Below the pieces are notes generated by a model. The model did not search any database, was not told where the DNA came from, and worked only from the letters and a program-made list of their open reading frames with translations. From an uncultured SAR86 cluster bacterium (GTDB lineage Bacteria; Pseudomonadota; Gammaproteobacteria; Magnimaribacterales; TMED112), in the NCBI GenBank assembly GCA_902619265.1, contig CACNDL010000001.1:62001-126000 (forward strand): DNA of 64,000 bases, given 5' to 3'. Positions within the stretch are counted from its first letter, which is position 1; each line of letters opens with the position of its first letter. The position numbers were made by a program, and so were the translations under genes. Of the stretch, positions 11,185 to 19,868 are shown piece by piece.

Positions 11185-12671
11185 TGATAGAAATTAAGAC
11201 TGCGCTGATAAGTGTTTATGATAAAACGGGTTTGCTTGAGCTATCGCAAAACCTAATTAAAAATAATGTTTTAATTCTTTCATCCGGAGGAACAGCAAAA
11301 TACTTAAAAAATAACGGAATTGAAGTAACTGAAGTATCTGAATACACTGGATTTAATGAAGTTTTTGACGGTAGGGTGAAAACTCTTCATCCTAAGATAC
11401 ATGCAGGAATTCTAGCCAGGGGAGATTCTGATAAACAGGAATTAGAAAAGCTCAATGCAAAGAAAATAGACCTTGTTGTTGTTAATTTATACCCATTCGC
11501 GTCAGAAGTAGCAGATGAAGATTCAACAGAAATTTCAATAATTGAAAAAATTGATATTGGTGGTCCTGCTATGGTTCGAGCAGCTGCAAAAAATTTTAAA
11601 CATACTATTGTGATGACAGATCCAAAACAATATGATCAGCTGAATTTTAAAAACTTTACTGAAGAACAATCAAAAGAGTTTGCTGCCGAAGCCTTTAGTC
11701 TCACGACTGATTACGATTTAGATGTGTCAAATTGGTTTTTAGATAATCCTATTAAAGAAGAATCAAAAAAATTACGTTACGGCGAGAATCCACACCAAGA
11801 GGGTTTTTTGCATATTGGAAAAGACTCACCCATAGATTTTTTAAATCCCTTGCAAGGAAAAGAAATATCTTTCAATAATGTATCTGATGCACTAGCTGCT
11901 TGGGCGTGTGTTCATGAATTTGATGAACCGAGTGTTTGTATTGTCAAACATACAAATCCTTGTGGTGTAGCATCATCTGATAATATTCTTTCTTCTTATA
12001 AAAAGGCTTTTCAAACTGATCCAACTTCGGCATTTGGAGGGGTGATCGCAGCCAATGGTGAAATTGATGAAGTGTGTGCAAAAAACATGATCGAAAATCA
12101 ATTCATTGAAGTTTTAATTGCACCAAATTTTACATCTGAAGCACAAGAAATTTTGAATACAAAACCGAATATCAGGGTACTAAGAAGTAATAATGTAGCA
12201 ACTGATATATATGAAAATAAAATGATTCACGGCGTTGGATTAGTTCAATCTACTGATATTGTTAACTTTGCAGAAATGAAACTTGAACACGTCACAAATA
12301 ATCGCCCATCTAAACATGAGATAGATGATTTAATCTTTGCTATGAAAGTAGCGAAACACGCTAAATCTAATGCAATTGTATTAGCTAAAAATAAGATGAC
12401 TCTAGGTATTGGTGCTGGTCAAATGAGTAGAGTTGTAAGCACAAAAATAGCTTTCATGAAAGCAGATGAAGAAGGCTTAGATGTTACTAATTGTGTGTTA
12501 GCTTCTGATGCTTTTTTTCCTTTTAGAGATAATATTGATTTTGCTGCAAGTAGAGGCGTACTCCATATTATTCAGCCAGGTGGCTCAGTTAAAGATGATG
12601 ACGTTATAAAAGCTGCCGAAGAAAAAAATCTTACCATGACCTTTACAGGAGTGAGGCACTTCAAGCATTGA
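11184..12671 (+). CDS. purH: Bifunctional AICAR transformylase/IMP cyclohydrolase
   Basis: Catalyses the last two steps of de novo IMP synthesis. The 495 aa product has the N-terminal IMP cyclohydrolase domain (ALISVYDKTGL, LSSGGTAKYL, FDGRVKTLHPKIHAGIL). The C-terminal AICAR formyltransferase domain has KLRYGENPHQ, the catalytic Lys-His in CIVKHTNPCGVA and FGGVIAANGE. The C-terminus is slightly shorter than in E. coli (529 aa). The start overlaps the fis stop by one base, and the TGA stop is shared with the purD ATG. Confidence 0.97.
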   Translation: MIEIKTALISVYDKTGLLELSQNLIKNNVLILSSGGTAKYLKNNGIEVTEVSEYTGFNEVFDGRVKTLHPKIHAGILARGDSDKQELEKLNAKKIDLVVVNLYPFASEVADEDSTEISIIEKIDIGGPAMVRAAAKNFKHTIVMTDPKQYDQLNFKNFTEEQSKEFAAEAFSLTTDYDLDVSNWFLDNPIKEESKKLRYGENPHQEGFLHIGKDSPIDFLNPLQGKEISFNNVSDALAAWACVHEFDEPSVCIVKHTNPCGVASSDNILSSYKKAFQTDPTSAFGGVIAANGEIDEVCAKNMIENQFIEVLIAPNFTSEAQEILNTKPNIRVLRSNNVATDIYENKMIHGVGLVQSTDIVNFAEMKLEHVTNNRPSKHEIDDLIFAMKVAKHAKSNAIVLAKNKMTLGIGAGQMSRVVSTKIAFMKADEEGLDVTNCVLASDAFFPFRDNIDFAASRGVLHIIQPGGSVKDDDVIKAAEEKNLTMTFTGVRHFKH

Positions 12672-13927
12672 TGAAGATCTTAGTTATTGGGCAAGGTGGA
12701 AGAGAACATGCATTAGCTTGGAAACTATCTCAATCAAAAAAAAGTGAAATTGTTTTTGTTGCACCAGGAAATGGAGGCACAAGTACTGAGGAAAAATGTC
12801 TAAATGTCAGTATTAAAGTTAATGATTTTCCAGGCATAAAAAAATTTATAATTGAAGAACAAATAGAGCTCGTGGTAATAGGGCCAGAAGACCCACTGGT
12901 GAATGGTCTTGTTGATTATCTCCAAGATCTAAATATTCTAATATTCGGGCCATGTTCAAATGGTGCACGACTTGAAGGTTCTAAAATATTTTCTAAAAAA
13001 TTTCTCTTTGAAAATGACATTCCTACAGGTAAGGCCAGTTTTTTTTCCGATCCTGAAAGTGCATATTCTTTTTTAGATAATTGTGAATACCCAATTGTTC
13101 TTAAGGCAGACGGTCTAGCTGCTGGAAAGGGAGTTTTGGTCTCTAAAAACGTTAAAGAAGCAAAAGAGTGGGTTGATTCAGTAATGAATAATGCATTATT
13201 TGGTGTTGCTGGAGAGAATATCTTAATTGAGGAATGCTTATATGGAACTGAACTTAGTTTTATGGGCGTCATGACACCAAGTGAATTCATCCCTTTTGAA
13301 ACTAGCGTAGATTATAAGCCTCTTTTAAACAGAAATAAGGGACCTAATACTGGAGGGATGGGCTGTATATCACCATCTCCGTTTATGAATGATGTTTTGA
13401 GAGAGAAAATAATAAAAAAAGTGGTGCAACCAACAATAGATGGGCTAAATAAGATGGGTGTTTCCTATTATGGTTTTATGTACTTTGGGCTTATGGTCAA
13501 AGATGATAATCCTCAAGTTTTAGAATTTAATTGTCGCTTAGGTGATCCTGAAACCCAATGTTTAATGATGCAGATGGATTCAGATCTTGTCGAATGTCTT
13601 GAGGATGCTCTTAATAATAAGAAGGTTTCAATATCTTGGAAACAAGGTTCATCTATGGGCGTAGTTATTGCATCAAGTGGCTATCCTGAAAAATATAAGA
13701 CTAAATTACCAATTAAAATAGGAAATTTGGATAAACTAAAACTATTTCATGCGGGAACAGAGATTGTTGAAAACGAACTATTAACTTCTGGTGGGAGAGT
13801 TTTTTCTCTCAATTATCATGCATCAAATTTAGAAGATTGTATGTCTTATATTTACAACAGGATTGATGAAATCGAATTTGATGGCACTATATATAGGACT
13901 GACATTGGAAAAATTTATGAGTCTTAA
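12671..13927 (+). CDS. purD: Phosphoribosylamine-glycine ligase
   Basis: GARS enzyme of purine synthesis, an ATP-grasp ligase joining glycine to phosphoribosylamine. The protein is 418 aa from the ATG at 12671 (the ORF track counts an extra TTG codon). Motifs: MKILVIGQGGREHALAW, VIGPEDPLVNGL, ADGLAAGKGVLV, LLNRNKGPNTGGMG and LEFNCRLGDPETQ. ATG overlaps the purH stop (TGATG), which argues for translational coupling and for this start. The 3' end overlaps coq7 by 11 bp. Confidence 0.96.
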   Translation: MKILVIGQGGREHALAWKLSQSKKSEIVFVAPGNGGTSTEEKCLNVSIKVNDFPGIKKFIIEEQIELVVIGPEDPLVNGLVDYLQDLNILIFGPCSNGARLEGSKIFSKKFLFENDIPTGKASFFSDPESAYSFLDNCEYPIVLKADGLAAGKGVLVSKNVKEAKEWVDSVMNNALFGVAGENILIEECLYGTELSFMGVMTPSEFIPFETSVDYKPLLNRNKGPNTGGMGCISPSPFMNDVLREKIIKKVVQPTIDGLNKMGVSYYGFMYFGLMVKDDNPQVLEFNCRLGDPETQCLMMQMDSDLVECLEDALNNKKVSISWKQGSSMGVVIASSGYPEKYKTKLPIKIGNLDKLKLFHAGTEIVENELLTSGGRVFSLNYHASNLEDCMSYIYNRIDEIEFDGTIYRTDIGKIYES

Positions 13928-14519
13928 CGATAAATTAGCTACAGAGCTTAGCCATTTTTTAAAAACAATAACATATAAGAATACTGGCGAACTTGATAAT
14001 TCTTTAACAGATGAAGAAAGACAGAAATCCATATCACTTATGCGAGTGAATGCTTCGGGTGAAGTGTCAGCACAAGCACTCTATAGAGGGCAAGCTTTTT
14101 TTACAAATACACCTGAGGTTAGAAAGCACTTAATTAAAGCAGGAGATGAAGAATTTGCGCATTTAGAGTGGTGCAGCAAAAGACTTGATGAGCTTGGTGG
14201 TAAGAAATCTATACTTGATCCACTTTATTATGCAGGATCCTTCACCCTTGGATCTATAGCAGCTTTAATAAGTGACGCTACAAGTTTAGGATTCGTGGAA
14301 GAAACAGAAAAACAAGTAGTAGAACACCTTAAGAGACATTTAAAAGAAATGTCTCCAAAAGATGAAAAGAGCAGAAAAATTCTTGAAAAGATGCTGGAAG
14401 AAGAGGAGATACATGGTCAAGAAGCAAAAGATTACGGCAGTGAAGAGCTTCCACCATCTGTAAAAGGAATGATGACTGCAACTTCAAAAATAATGACGAC
14501 CCTAAGTCGATATTTTTAA
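13917..14519 (+). CDS. coq7: Ubiquinone biosynthesis hydroxylase Coq7/CAT5 type
   Basis: Carboxylate-bridged di-iron monooxygenase that hydroxylates 2-polyprenyl-3-methyl-6-methoxy-benzoquinol late in ubiquinone synthesis, used by many bacteria in place of the flavoprotein UbiF. About 200 aa from the ATG at 13917; the upstream in-frame codons lie inside purD and encode no family sequence. Iron ligands are visible as the Glu in SGEVSAQALYRGQA, EFAHLEW (ExxH), EETEKQV and EEEIHGQEA (ExxH). It may be co-transcribed with purD. ubiE and ubiB are elsewhere in the window. Confidence 0.93.
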   Translation: MSLNDKLATELSHFLKTITYKNTGELDNSLTDEERQKSISLMRVNASGEVSAQALYRGQAFFTNTPEVRKHLIKAGDEEFAHLEWCSKRLDELGGKKSILDPLYYAGSFTLGSIAALISDATSLGFVEETEKQVVEHLKRHLKEMSPKDEKSRKILEKMLEEEEIHGQEAKDYGSEELPPSVKGMMTATSKIMTTLSRYF

Positions 14520-14926
14520 GGCAATAAAACCTTTACGCCTGGCTCAATATTATTTTCTCTAAACCAGCCTTTATTCATTTCTATCGCAGCTATGATATTT
14601 CCTCTAGATGAGCAAATTGACTCCAAGCTTTTAGACTTTAGTTCTTTAATTTCAGTAATTTTTCTTTCCCTATCAATAAAAGCTACAGATAAATCTATGA
14701 AAGTATTTTTCATCCACATGCATTTTCTTGAAGCATTTGGCCAAATAAAAATCATACCTTGATTGTATTCAAGAGCTTTTACGCCCATTAAGCCGTCAGC
14801 GCGCGAAGCTTGAGTATTAGCAATTTTAAGCAATATTTCTTTTTCACCAATTTTCGCTGGTATTAAATCTTCATTAGAACTAAGAAATGCTGTTACGAAG
14901 CTTATTAATAGTATTCGAATAATCAT
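14516..14926 (-). CDS. DUF192 family exported protein
   Basis: 136 aa protein with an N-terminal hydrophobic segment (residues 1-17) that looks like a signal peptide, followed by a DUF192 domain. Signatures are RADGLMGVKAL, GMIFIWPNASRKCMWMKNTFIDLSVAFID and ETNKGW-like AIEMNKGW. The function of the family is not established. The start at 14926 overlaps the rpe 3' end by 47 bp, which is long, but starting there keeps the signal peptide. The 3' end overlaps the convergent coq7 by 4 bp. Confidence 0.85.
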   Translation of the reverse strand: MIIRILLISFVTAFLSSNEDLIPAKIGEKEILLKIANTQASRADGLMGVKALEYNQGMIFIWPNASRKCMWMKNTFIDLSVAFIDRERKITEIKELKSKSLESICSSRGNIIAAIEMNKGWFRENNIEPGVKVLLP

Positions 14927-15539
14927 CTGTATTAAATATAGCTGAGCCTAAAACAAATGTATCTGCTCCTGCATCACAAACTGTTTTTATATTTTCAGTA
15001 TTCAAGCCACCATCAACCTCCAGCCTAACCTCTTTGGAAGAACTATCAATAATTTCTCTCATCTCAGTAATTTTTGGTAATACATCATCTATAAATTTCT
15101 GACCACCGAATCCAGGATTTACTGACATTAATAAGGCCAAATCCAATTCTTCAATATAATTTTTAACTATATCTAAACCTTCTGAAGGATTAACGGCAAA
15201 TCCTGCGGCGCAACCAGAATCTTTAATTAAAGCCAAAGTTTTATCTACATCTTTTGTTGCCTCAGGATGAAATGAAATTAGGTCTGCACCAGCTTCTGCG
15301 AACATTTTTACTAAGGCATCTACTGGTTCGACCATTAAATGAACATCAATAAAATTTTTTATGCCGTAACTTCTTAAAGATCTGCAAACCATTGGTCCAA
15401 TGGTTAAATTTGGAACGTAATGATTGTCCATAACATCAAAGTGCACCCAATCTGCTCCTGCACTAATAACATTTTCAACTTCCTCACCCAATCTTGAAAA
15501 ATCAGCAGAAAGAATTGAAGGAGCAATAATTTTTTTCAC
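14880..15539 (-). CDS. rpe: Ribulose-phosphate 3-epimerase
   Basis: Interconverts ribulose 5-phosphate and xylulose 5-phosphate in the pentose phosphate pathway. The 219 aa TIM barrel has SILSADFSRLGEEV, HFDVMDNHYVPNLTIG (metal ligands and catalytic Asp), VHLMV, FHPEAT, MSVNPGFGGQKF, VDGGLN and the phosphate-binding ADTFVLGSAIF. It works with rpiA and tkt in this window. It lies 1 bp from murU and is likely in the same transcript. Confidence 0.97.
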   Translation of the reverse strand: MKKIIAPSILSADFSRLGEEVENVISAGADWVHFDVMDNHYVPNLTIGPMVCRSLRSYGIKNFIDVHLMVEPVDALVKMFAEAGADLISFHPEATKDVDKTLALIKDSGCAAGFAVNPSEGLDIVKNYIEELDLALLMSVNPGFGGQKFIDDVLPKITEMREIIDSSSKEVRLEVDGGLNTENIKTVCDAGADTFVLGSAIFNTDDYSNTINKLRNSIS

Positions 15540-15540
15540 T

Positions 15541-16182
15541 TTAATTATTAAGTTTTTTTAATGTCTCAACGTTACCGACATCATACCAATTTATATCCAA
15601 AATTTCTGCGTTAAGTTTTTTGTTATTGGCAAGGAGTTTTAAGCAGTCATGCCAATAATGAAAGCTTGAATCATGATTTTGATTAAAAGTTTCTTTATTG
15701 ATAATACTAAAACCTGTCCATGTGTAATTTTTCTCACCCTCAAGGCTTATAAGTTTTTCCTCAACAAAAAAGTCACCAGAACCAGAATGATTTGAGGGGA
15801 CTACAAATAAAGTATTAGCCGAGAAATTTGAAAAATATGTATAGTCGAGATCTGAATAAATATCTGAATTAATCACAACTATATCCTCATCTCCGAAATC
15901 TGATATGGCTTTTTTTATTCCACCTCCAGTGCCAAGAAGTTGCTTTTCATGACTTATATGTATTTCAACTCTCTGTCCAAAATTATCAATTATATGGTCA
16001 GAAATTTGGGCACCTAGATAATGAGTATTAATAGCTATAGTTTTAAACCCAGAGGAAATAAGCTTTTCAATATGGTAATCGATTAATGGCTTTCCTTTTA
16101 CTTCTAATAATGGCTTTGGTTTGCTTTTGGTTAATTCTCCAAGCCTTTTACCAAAACCTGCTGCTAATATCATTGCTTTCAT
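15541..16182 (-). CDS. murU: N-acetylmuramate alpha-1-phosphate uridylyltransferase MurU
   Basis: Sugar nucleotidyltransferase of 213 aa with the signature MILAAGFGKRLGELTKSKPKPLLEV, the KPLIDYHIEKL segment and VINSDIYSD (metal-binding Asp). Paired with an AmgK-like kinase it fits MurU, which makes UDP-MurNAc from MurNAc 1-phosphate and so bypasses fosfomycin-sensitive de novo synthesis, as described in Pseudomonas. It overlaps amgK by 4 bp (ATGA). The family also includes mannose 1-phosphate and glucose 1-phosphate enzymes, so the substrate rests on the amgK pairing. Confidence 0.87.
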   Translation of the reverse strand: MKAMILAAGFGKRLGELTKSKPKPLLEVKGKPLIDYHIEKLISSGFKTIAINTHYLGAQISDHIIDNFGQRVEIHISHEKQLLGTGGGIKKAISDFGDEDIVVINSDIYSDLDYTYFSNFSANTLFVVPSNHSGSGDFFVEEKLISLEGEKNYTWTGFSIINKETFNQNHDSSFHYWHDCLKLLANNKKLNAEILDINWYDVGNVETLKKLNN

Positions 16183-17105
16183 AATAACTTTTTCACTATT
16201 TTTGCTTCTTCCTTTTTTAATGTAGAAAGGGCTAAATATATTCTTTTTAGAAATTTTTCTAAATCTAATTTTCTGTTTAAAAGTTTACCTTCTTTAAAAT
16301 ATTTGTTGAAAGTACCTACTACTCGCATCGAACGATGTGCTAAAGCGTGCATAATCATATCTTTTAATTCTGCACTAGATGCGTTTAAACCATTATTTTT
16401 AAGATGTTTCTCAAGCAAGTTATCAATCAAGGCCTTCGGATATTCATAAGAATGCTCATACATAATTGAAGCTAGATCTATGCCTATAGGCCCCATATTT
16501 AAATCTTGAAAATCAATAACAAATAATTTTCCCTCAAACATCATTAAATTTCTTCTTTCAAAATCATTATGAGAGGGAATAAATTGTTGATTCAACAAAT
16601 TATGAACTAATTCATTTCTGAGGTTTTCAAGTGATTTTATCTCATCATTAGAACACTTTTTTTCTCTACAAAAATCCATGAAACTGTTGGTTTGTAGAAG
16701 TAGAGATTCTTTGGTAACACTTTTTAGAACATCTTGGTCAGAAAAATATATTTTTGAAAGCTGTTCCAATGCCATTTCTAGAATTTTTTCGTCATTGTAT
16801 TCATCATTGATATCAAGGCTTTCATCACCAAGATCTTGTAATAAAACAAATCTTAAATCTTCTGAAAATGCTAAAACTTCGGGCACATTCACAGAACTAT
16901 TTTTTAAAATTTTTGAAGCATATAGAAAATTTGCTGATTGATCTGTTTTATCAAAATTATCAGTTAATACATACGAAATATTTTCAGCTTTTATTCTGTA
17001 ATACTTTCTATCACTAGCTTCTTGACGTAGTTCTTTGATATTAAACGAACTATTACCAATGGTTTTACTTAACCAGTTGGTAATTTCTTTTTGGTCTGCT
17101 CTCAA
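16179..17105 (-). CDS. amgK: Anomeric MurNAc/GlcNAc sugar kinase AmgK
   Basis: Aminoglycoside-phosphotransferase-fold kinase of 308 aa that in Pseudomonas phosphorylates the anomeric hydroxyl of MurNAc recovered from cell wall turnover. The catalytic loop is FIPSHNDFERRNLM and the metal-binding motif VIDFQDLNMGPIGIDLAS. LRQEASDRKYYRI is the nucleotide-loop region. The start is TTG overlapping the upstream SDR stop (TTGA). The amgK-murU pair next to lptD mirrors Pseudomonas, except that an SDR gene now sits in between. MupP was not seen in the window. Confidence 0.87.
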   Translation of the reverse strand: MRADQKEITNWLSKTIGNSSFNIKELRQEASDRKYYRIKAENISYVLTDNFDKTDQSANFLYASKILKNSSVNVPEVLAFSEDLRFVLLQDLGDESLDINDEYNDEKILEMALEQLSKIYFSDQDVLKSVTKESLLLQTNSFMDFCREKKCSNDEIKSLENLRNELVHNLLNQQFIPSHNDFERRNLMMFEGKLFVIDFQDLNMGPIGIDLASIMYEHSYEYPKALIDNLLEKHLKNNGLNASSAELKDMIMHALAHRSMRVVGTFNKYFKEGKLLNRKLDLEKFLKRIYLALSTLKKEEAKIVKKLL

Positions 17106-17959
17106 CTCTCTTTGACTACTTTTGGAACAGGGTAGCCATCTGCAGGCACAAAAAAGTCAGGCATTAATTGATCAAAAGGATAGTCTGCATATTTACTAAA
17201 ATCAGTTTCCCCATGCTCAGCAAGCAATGAATCATCTATTAAAAAGTTACCACTAAACGTTTTGTAGTCCTTATTTAAAATGATGTATGCAGCATCAGAC
17301 ATTATTTCAGGTTTTCTTGATTTATCGTACATTTCTTGCCCACCTAGTACATTTGCTACAGCTGCAGTCCTAATGGCAGTTCTTGGCCAAAGTGCATTTA
17401 CTGCGATTTTGCCTGAATACTCTGCAGCCATACCCAACACACACATACTCATATTAAATTTAGCCATTGTGTATGCAAGCGAGCCCTGGAACCAAAGCGG
17501 ATCCATATCAAGTGGTGGAGATAAATTCAAAATATGTGGATTTTCAGATTTTAGTAAATGAGGAATGCAAAGCTTGCTCATTAAAAATGTACCTCTGCCA
17601 TTAATATTGTGCATAAGATCATATCTTTTCATATCTGTTTGAAGTGTAGGTGTGAGACTTATTGCAGAAGCATTATTAACGCATATATCTATTCCACCAA
17701 ATTCCTCTATAGCTTGATCAACTGCGTTTTGAATACTTTCCTCAAAGCGAATATCGCATTGAACAGGCAATGCTTGTCCACCAGCTTTTTTAATTTCTTC
17801 AGCTGCTGTAAAAATCGTCCCTTCAAGTTTTGGATGAGGATCTACAGTCTTTGCTGCGATAACAACTTTAGCTCCATCTTGAGCAGCTCGAAGAGCAATA
17901 GAAAGCCCAATTCCTCTGCTTCCACCTGACATAAAAATTACTTTATCTTTAAGACTCAT
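17102..17959 (-). CDS. HSDL2-like short-chain dehydrogenase/reductase
   Basis: NAD(P)-dependent SDR of 285 aa. The true start is the ATG at 17957-17959 (SLKDKVIFMSGGSRGIG). The longer ORF in the track runs back through the lptD promoter and N-terminus and lacks family sequence. Motifs: GGSRGIG nucleotide loop, CVNNASAIS and the YTMAK catalytic Tyr-Lys. LNLSPPLDMDPLWFQ, VNALWPRTAIRTAA and the overall pattern resemble the SDR part of human hydroxysteroid dehydrogenase-like 2, without its sterol carrier domain. The substrate is unknown. It is divergent from lptD (40 bp apart) and leads the leftward amgK-murU-rpe-DUF192 run. Confidence 0.85.
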   Translation of the reverse strand: MSLKDKVIFMSGGSRGIGLSIALRAAQDGAKVVIAAKTVDPHPKLEGTIFTAAEEIKKAGGQALPVQCDIRFEESIQNAVDQAIEEFGGIDICVNNASAISLTPTLQTDMKRYDLMHNINGRGTFLMSKLCIPHLLKSENPHILNLSPPLDMDPLWFQGSLAYTMAKFNMSMCVLGMAAEYSGKIAVNALWPRTAIRTAAVANVLGGQEMYDKSRKPEIMSDAAYIILNKDYKTFSGNFLIDDSLLAEHGETDFSKYADYPFDQLMPDFFVPADGYPVPKVVKES

Positions 17960-17985
17960 AAAACTTTTTCCAATAGTATAAGTCT

Positions 17986-17991
17986 TATAAT
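17986..17991 (+). promoter_or_regulatory. Consensus -10 box (TATAAT) of lptD
   Basis: TATAAT ends 8 bases before the lptD ATG at 18000, which predicts transcription starting within about 2 nt of the start codon. No convincing -35 is visible. The same 40-bp gap must also hold the promoter for the divergent SDR; TATACT on the minus strand and a GGAAAAAG ribosome binding site before its ATG are candidates. Confidence 0.45.
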
Positions 17992-17999
17992 ACAGGCAT

Positions 18000-19868
18000 A
18001 TGAAAAAAGTTAATAATCTTGGAGTTCTCTTAATTTGTTTCAGCTTGTCCTTGAGTGCAGAAAATTGTGATGAATCTGATGCTGCAAACATAATTATTGA
18101 AGATGGCAATATTGATCTCTCTGAAAAAATAAATCTTTCATTTGATTCGGCTGAAAGCAATGGTGAAGATTTAGAATTAAAAAATATTAAAGTAACTTCT
18201 TGTAAAAAAAGCTCTGTGTGGAGCTTAACTGCTGAAAATGCAAATTTAGAAAATGAAAATTTAACGATTCAAAATACAAAACTTAGAATTTTTAATGTGC
18301 CTATTTTTTGGTTGGGTGAGGTTAGCCTTGATGAAGATGATAGCTTTGATATTCCAAACCTTGGTGTAACTGATTCTAATCTAGATATTAGCTACAAATT
18401 TAAAACTAAAGGTGAAAATTCTGAATTTGTCTTAGAACCTATCTATTCAAACTCCTCATTTGGTCTTTCTATTGACTATAACTTTGATAATGGTATTAAT
18501 AATTTTCATTTTAGTAGCTTAGCTTTGGACGATGAAAATAGTTCTTGGGTTTATGACATAGATTCTGTGATAAATTTAAATGACTTTCTTTCGCTAACTT
18601 TAGATTATTCAGATTTTAGTGGTAATTCACTGATACAGGATTATGGATTTAAGTATTTAGATATAAACAGGAGAAGTTTAGATTTAAAACAGTCAATTGG
18701 AATTTCATTTTTGAATGAAAATAGAAACATTTCTTTTTTTTCAGATAACTTTATAAATATTGGAGCATTAAGGCCCGTATCTCATTCAAAAGATTATATT
18801 GCTTACGAGAGGTTTTTTATTATCAACGATTGGTTTTTAGATATGAATTCCGAATATGCAAAATTCTCCAATAACACACCAAATAGCTTAGAAATGCCAT
18901 ATATTCTTTATGATCAGGTGGAAAGAATTTCGAGAGATATAGAGATAAAGAAAAACTTTTCATATGCTGCCTTAAATTATGAATCAAAATTCTTAATCTC
19001 CAACCGAGATTACGAGATAGAAGATACAAGTGAAAACTTAACCATAAATAATATTGCTACATCTCAAATATTTTCATTTCTTGAAGATAAAAGCCTAAAA
19101 CTCGGCTTCATATGGTCAACATTTAACGATGAATCGTCATTGCCAATTTTAGATTCATACCCTTCTCTACCTTCACCTGAATCAAATATTTCTTTAAATT
19201 CTTGGGTGGGAAAGGATAGATCTAGTAGTTCAAGAAAGCTTTTTATTTATAAAGATTGGAGCAATTTTGCTTTTAATTTTTCAATATCCTCTAATCTTTA
19301 TGAAAAGTATAATTTTGAAGAAGAAAATAATATTTTTAGGAAATTTTATGATAAACGACCAATCTTTTTTTCCGCAAAAACTAAAAATAAAAACCTAAAT
19401 CTTTTTGCTAAGGGTAATTACAGTTATGAAAAAAGTGATTTCATGGGATTAATGGCAGGAGTAGAATATATCGATGATAAAACATTTTTGTCATTACAAA
19501 AAAATAATATCGTTCCATCCAGCTACCCTCTTCAACCGTTAGACAACTATGTACTGAAATTTAGAAGAGATTTTGATAATTTTCAGATTTTTTCTAGGGC
19601 TCAATATTCAAAAGAAGAAGAAATTATCAATGAAAATATTTTGGGCCTTCAATGGGAGTATGACTGCTTTAGACTAAGATTAAGTATGGAAAGAGCAAGA
19701 TTTTTTCCATTTATTGATCCAAATTTCGCTGAAACTTCTTATTTTGACTTAATATATTTGACTAATCCTAAAGTAAAAAATAATCTAAGTTTTGAATTTG
19801 AGTTGGTTGGACTTACAAATATACTTACTCCGATAGATAATATTATTAATGATGGACTATTTAATTAG
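18000..19868 (+). CDS. lptD: LPS assembly outer membrane protein LptD
   Basis: Outer membrane beta-barrel that, with LptE, inserts lipopolysaccharide into the outer leaflet. The 622 aa product has a signal peptide (residues 1-20), an OstA/LptA-like periplasmic N-domain (VWSLTAENANLENENLTIQNTKLRIFNVPIFW is typical), and a long C-terminal barrel rich in alternating aromatic and polar strands. It is notably shorter than the roughly 750-800 aa common in gammaproteobacteria. Identity is secured by N-domain character and the conserved lptD-surA-pdxA-rsmA-apaH order. The 3' end overlaps surA by 20 bp. Confidence 0.9.
   Translation: MKKVNNLGVLLICFSLSLSAENCDESDAANIIIEDGNIDLSEKINLSFDSAESNGEDLELKNIKVTSCKKSSVWSLTAENANLENENLTIQNTKLRIFNVPIFWLGEVSLDEDDSFDIPNLGVTDSNLDISYKFKTKGENSEFVLEPIYSNSSFGLSIDYNFDNGINNFHFSSLALDDENSSWVYDIDSVINLNDFLSLTLDYSDFSGNSLIQDYGFKYLDINRRSLDLKQSIGISFLNENRNISFFSDNFINIGALRPVSHSKDYIAYERFFIINDWFLDMNSEYAKFSNNTPNSLEMPYILYDQVERISRDIEIKKNFSYAALNYESKFLISNRDYEIEDTSENLTINNIATSQIFSFLEDKSLKLGFIWSTFNDESSLPILDSYPSLPSPESNISLNSWVGKDRSSSSRKLFIYKDWSNFAFNFSISSNLYEKYNFEEENNIFRKFYDKRPIFFSAKTKNKNLNLFAKGNYSYEKSDFMGLMAGVEYIDDKTFLSLQKNNIVPSSYPLQPLDNYVLKFRRDFDNFQIFSRAQYSKEEEIINENILGLQWEYDCFRLRLSMERARFFPFIDPNFAETSYFDLIYLTNPKVKNNLSFEFELVGLTNILTPIDNIINDGLFN

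Noticed and set aside
17960-18160. 67-residue N-terminal extension of the SDR ORF
   Set aside because: It runs antisense through lptD codons and the divergent promoter; family homology begins at the ATG 17957-17959.
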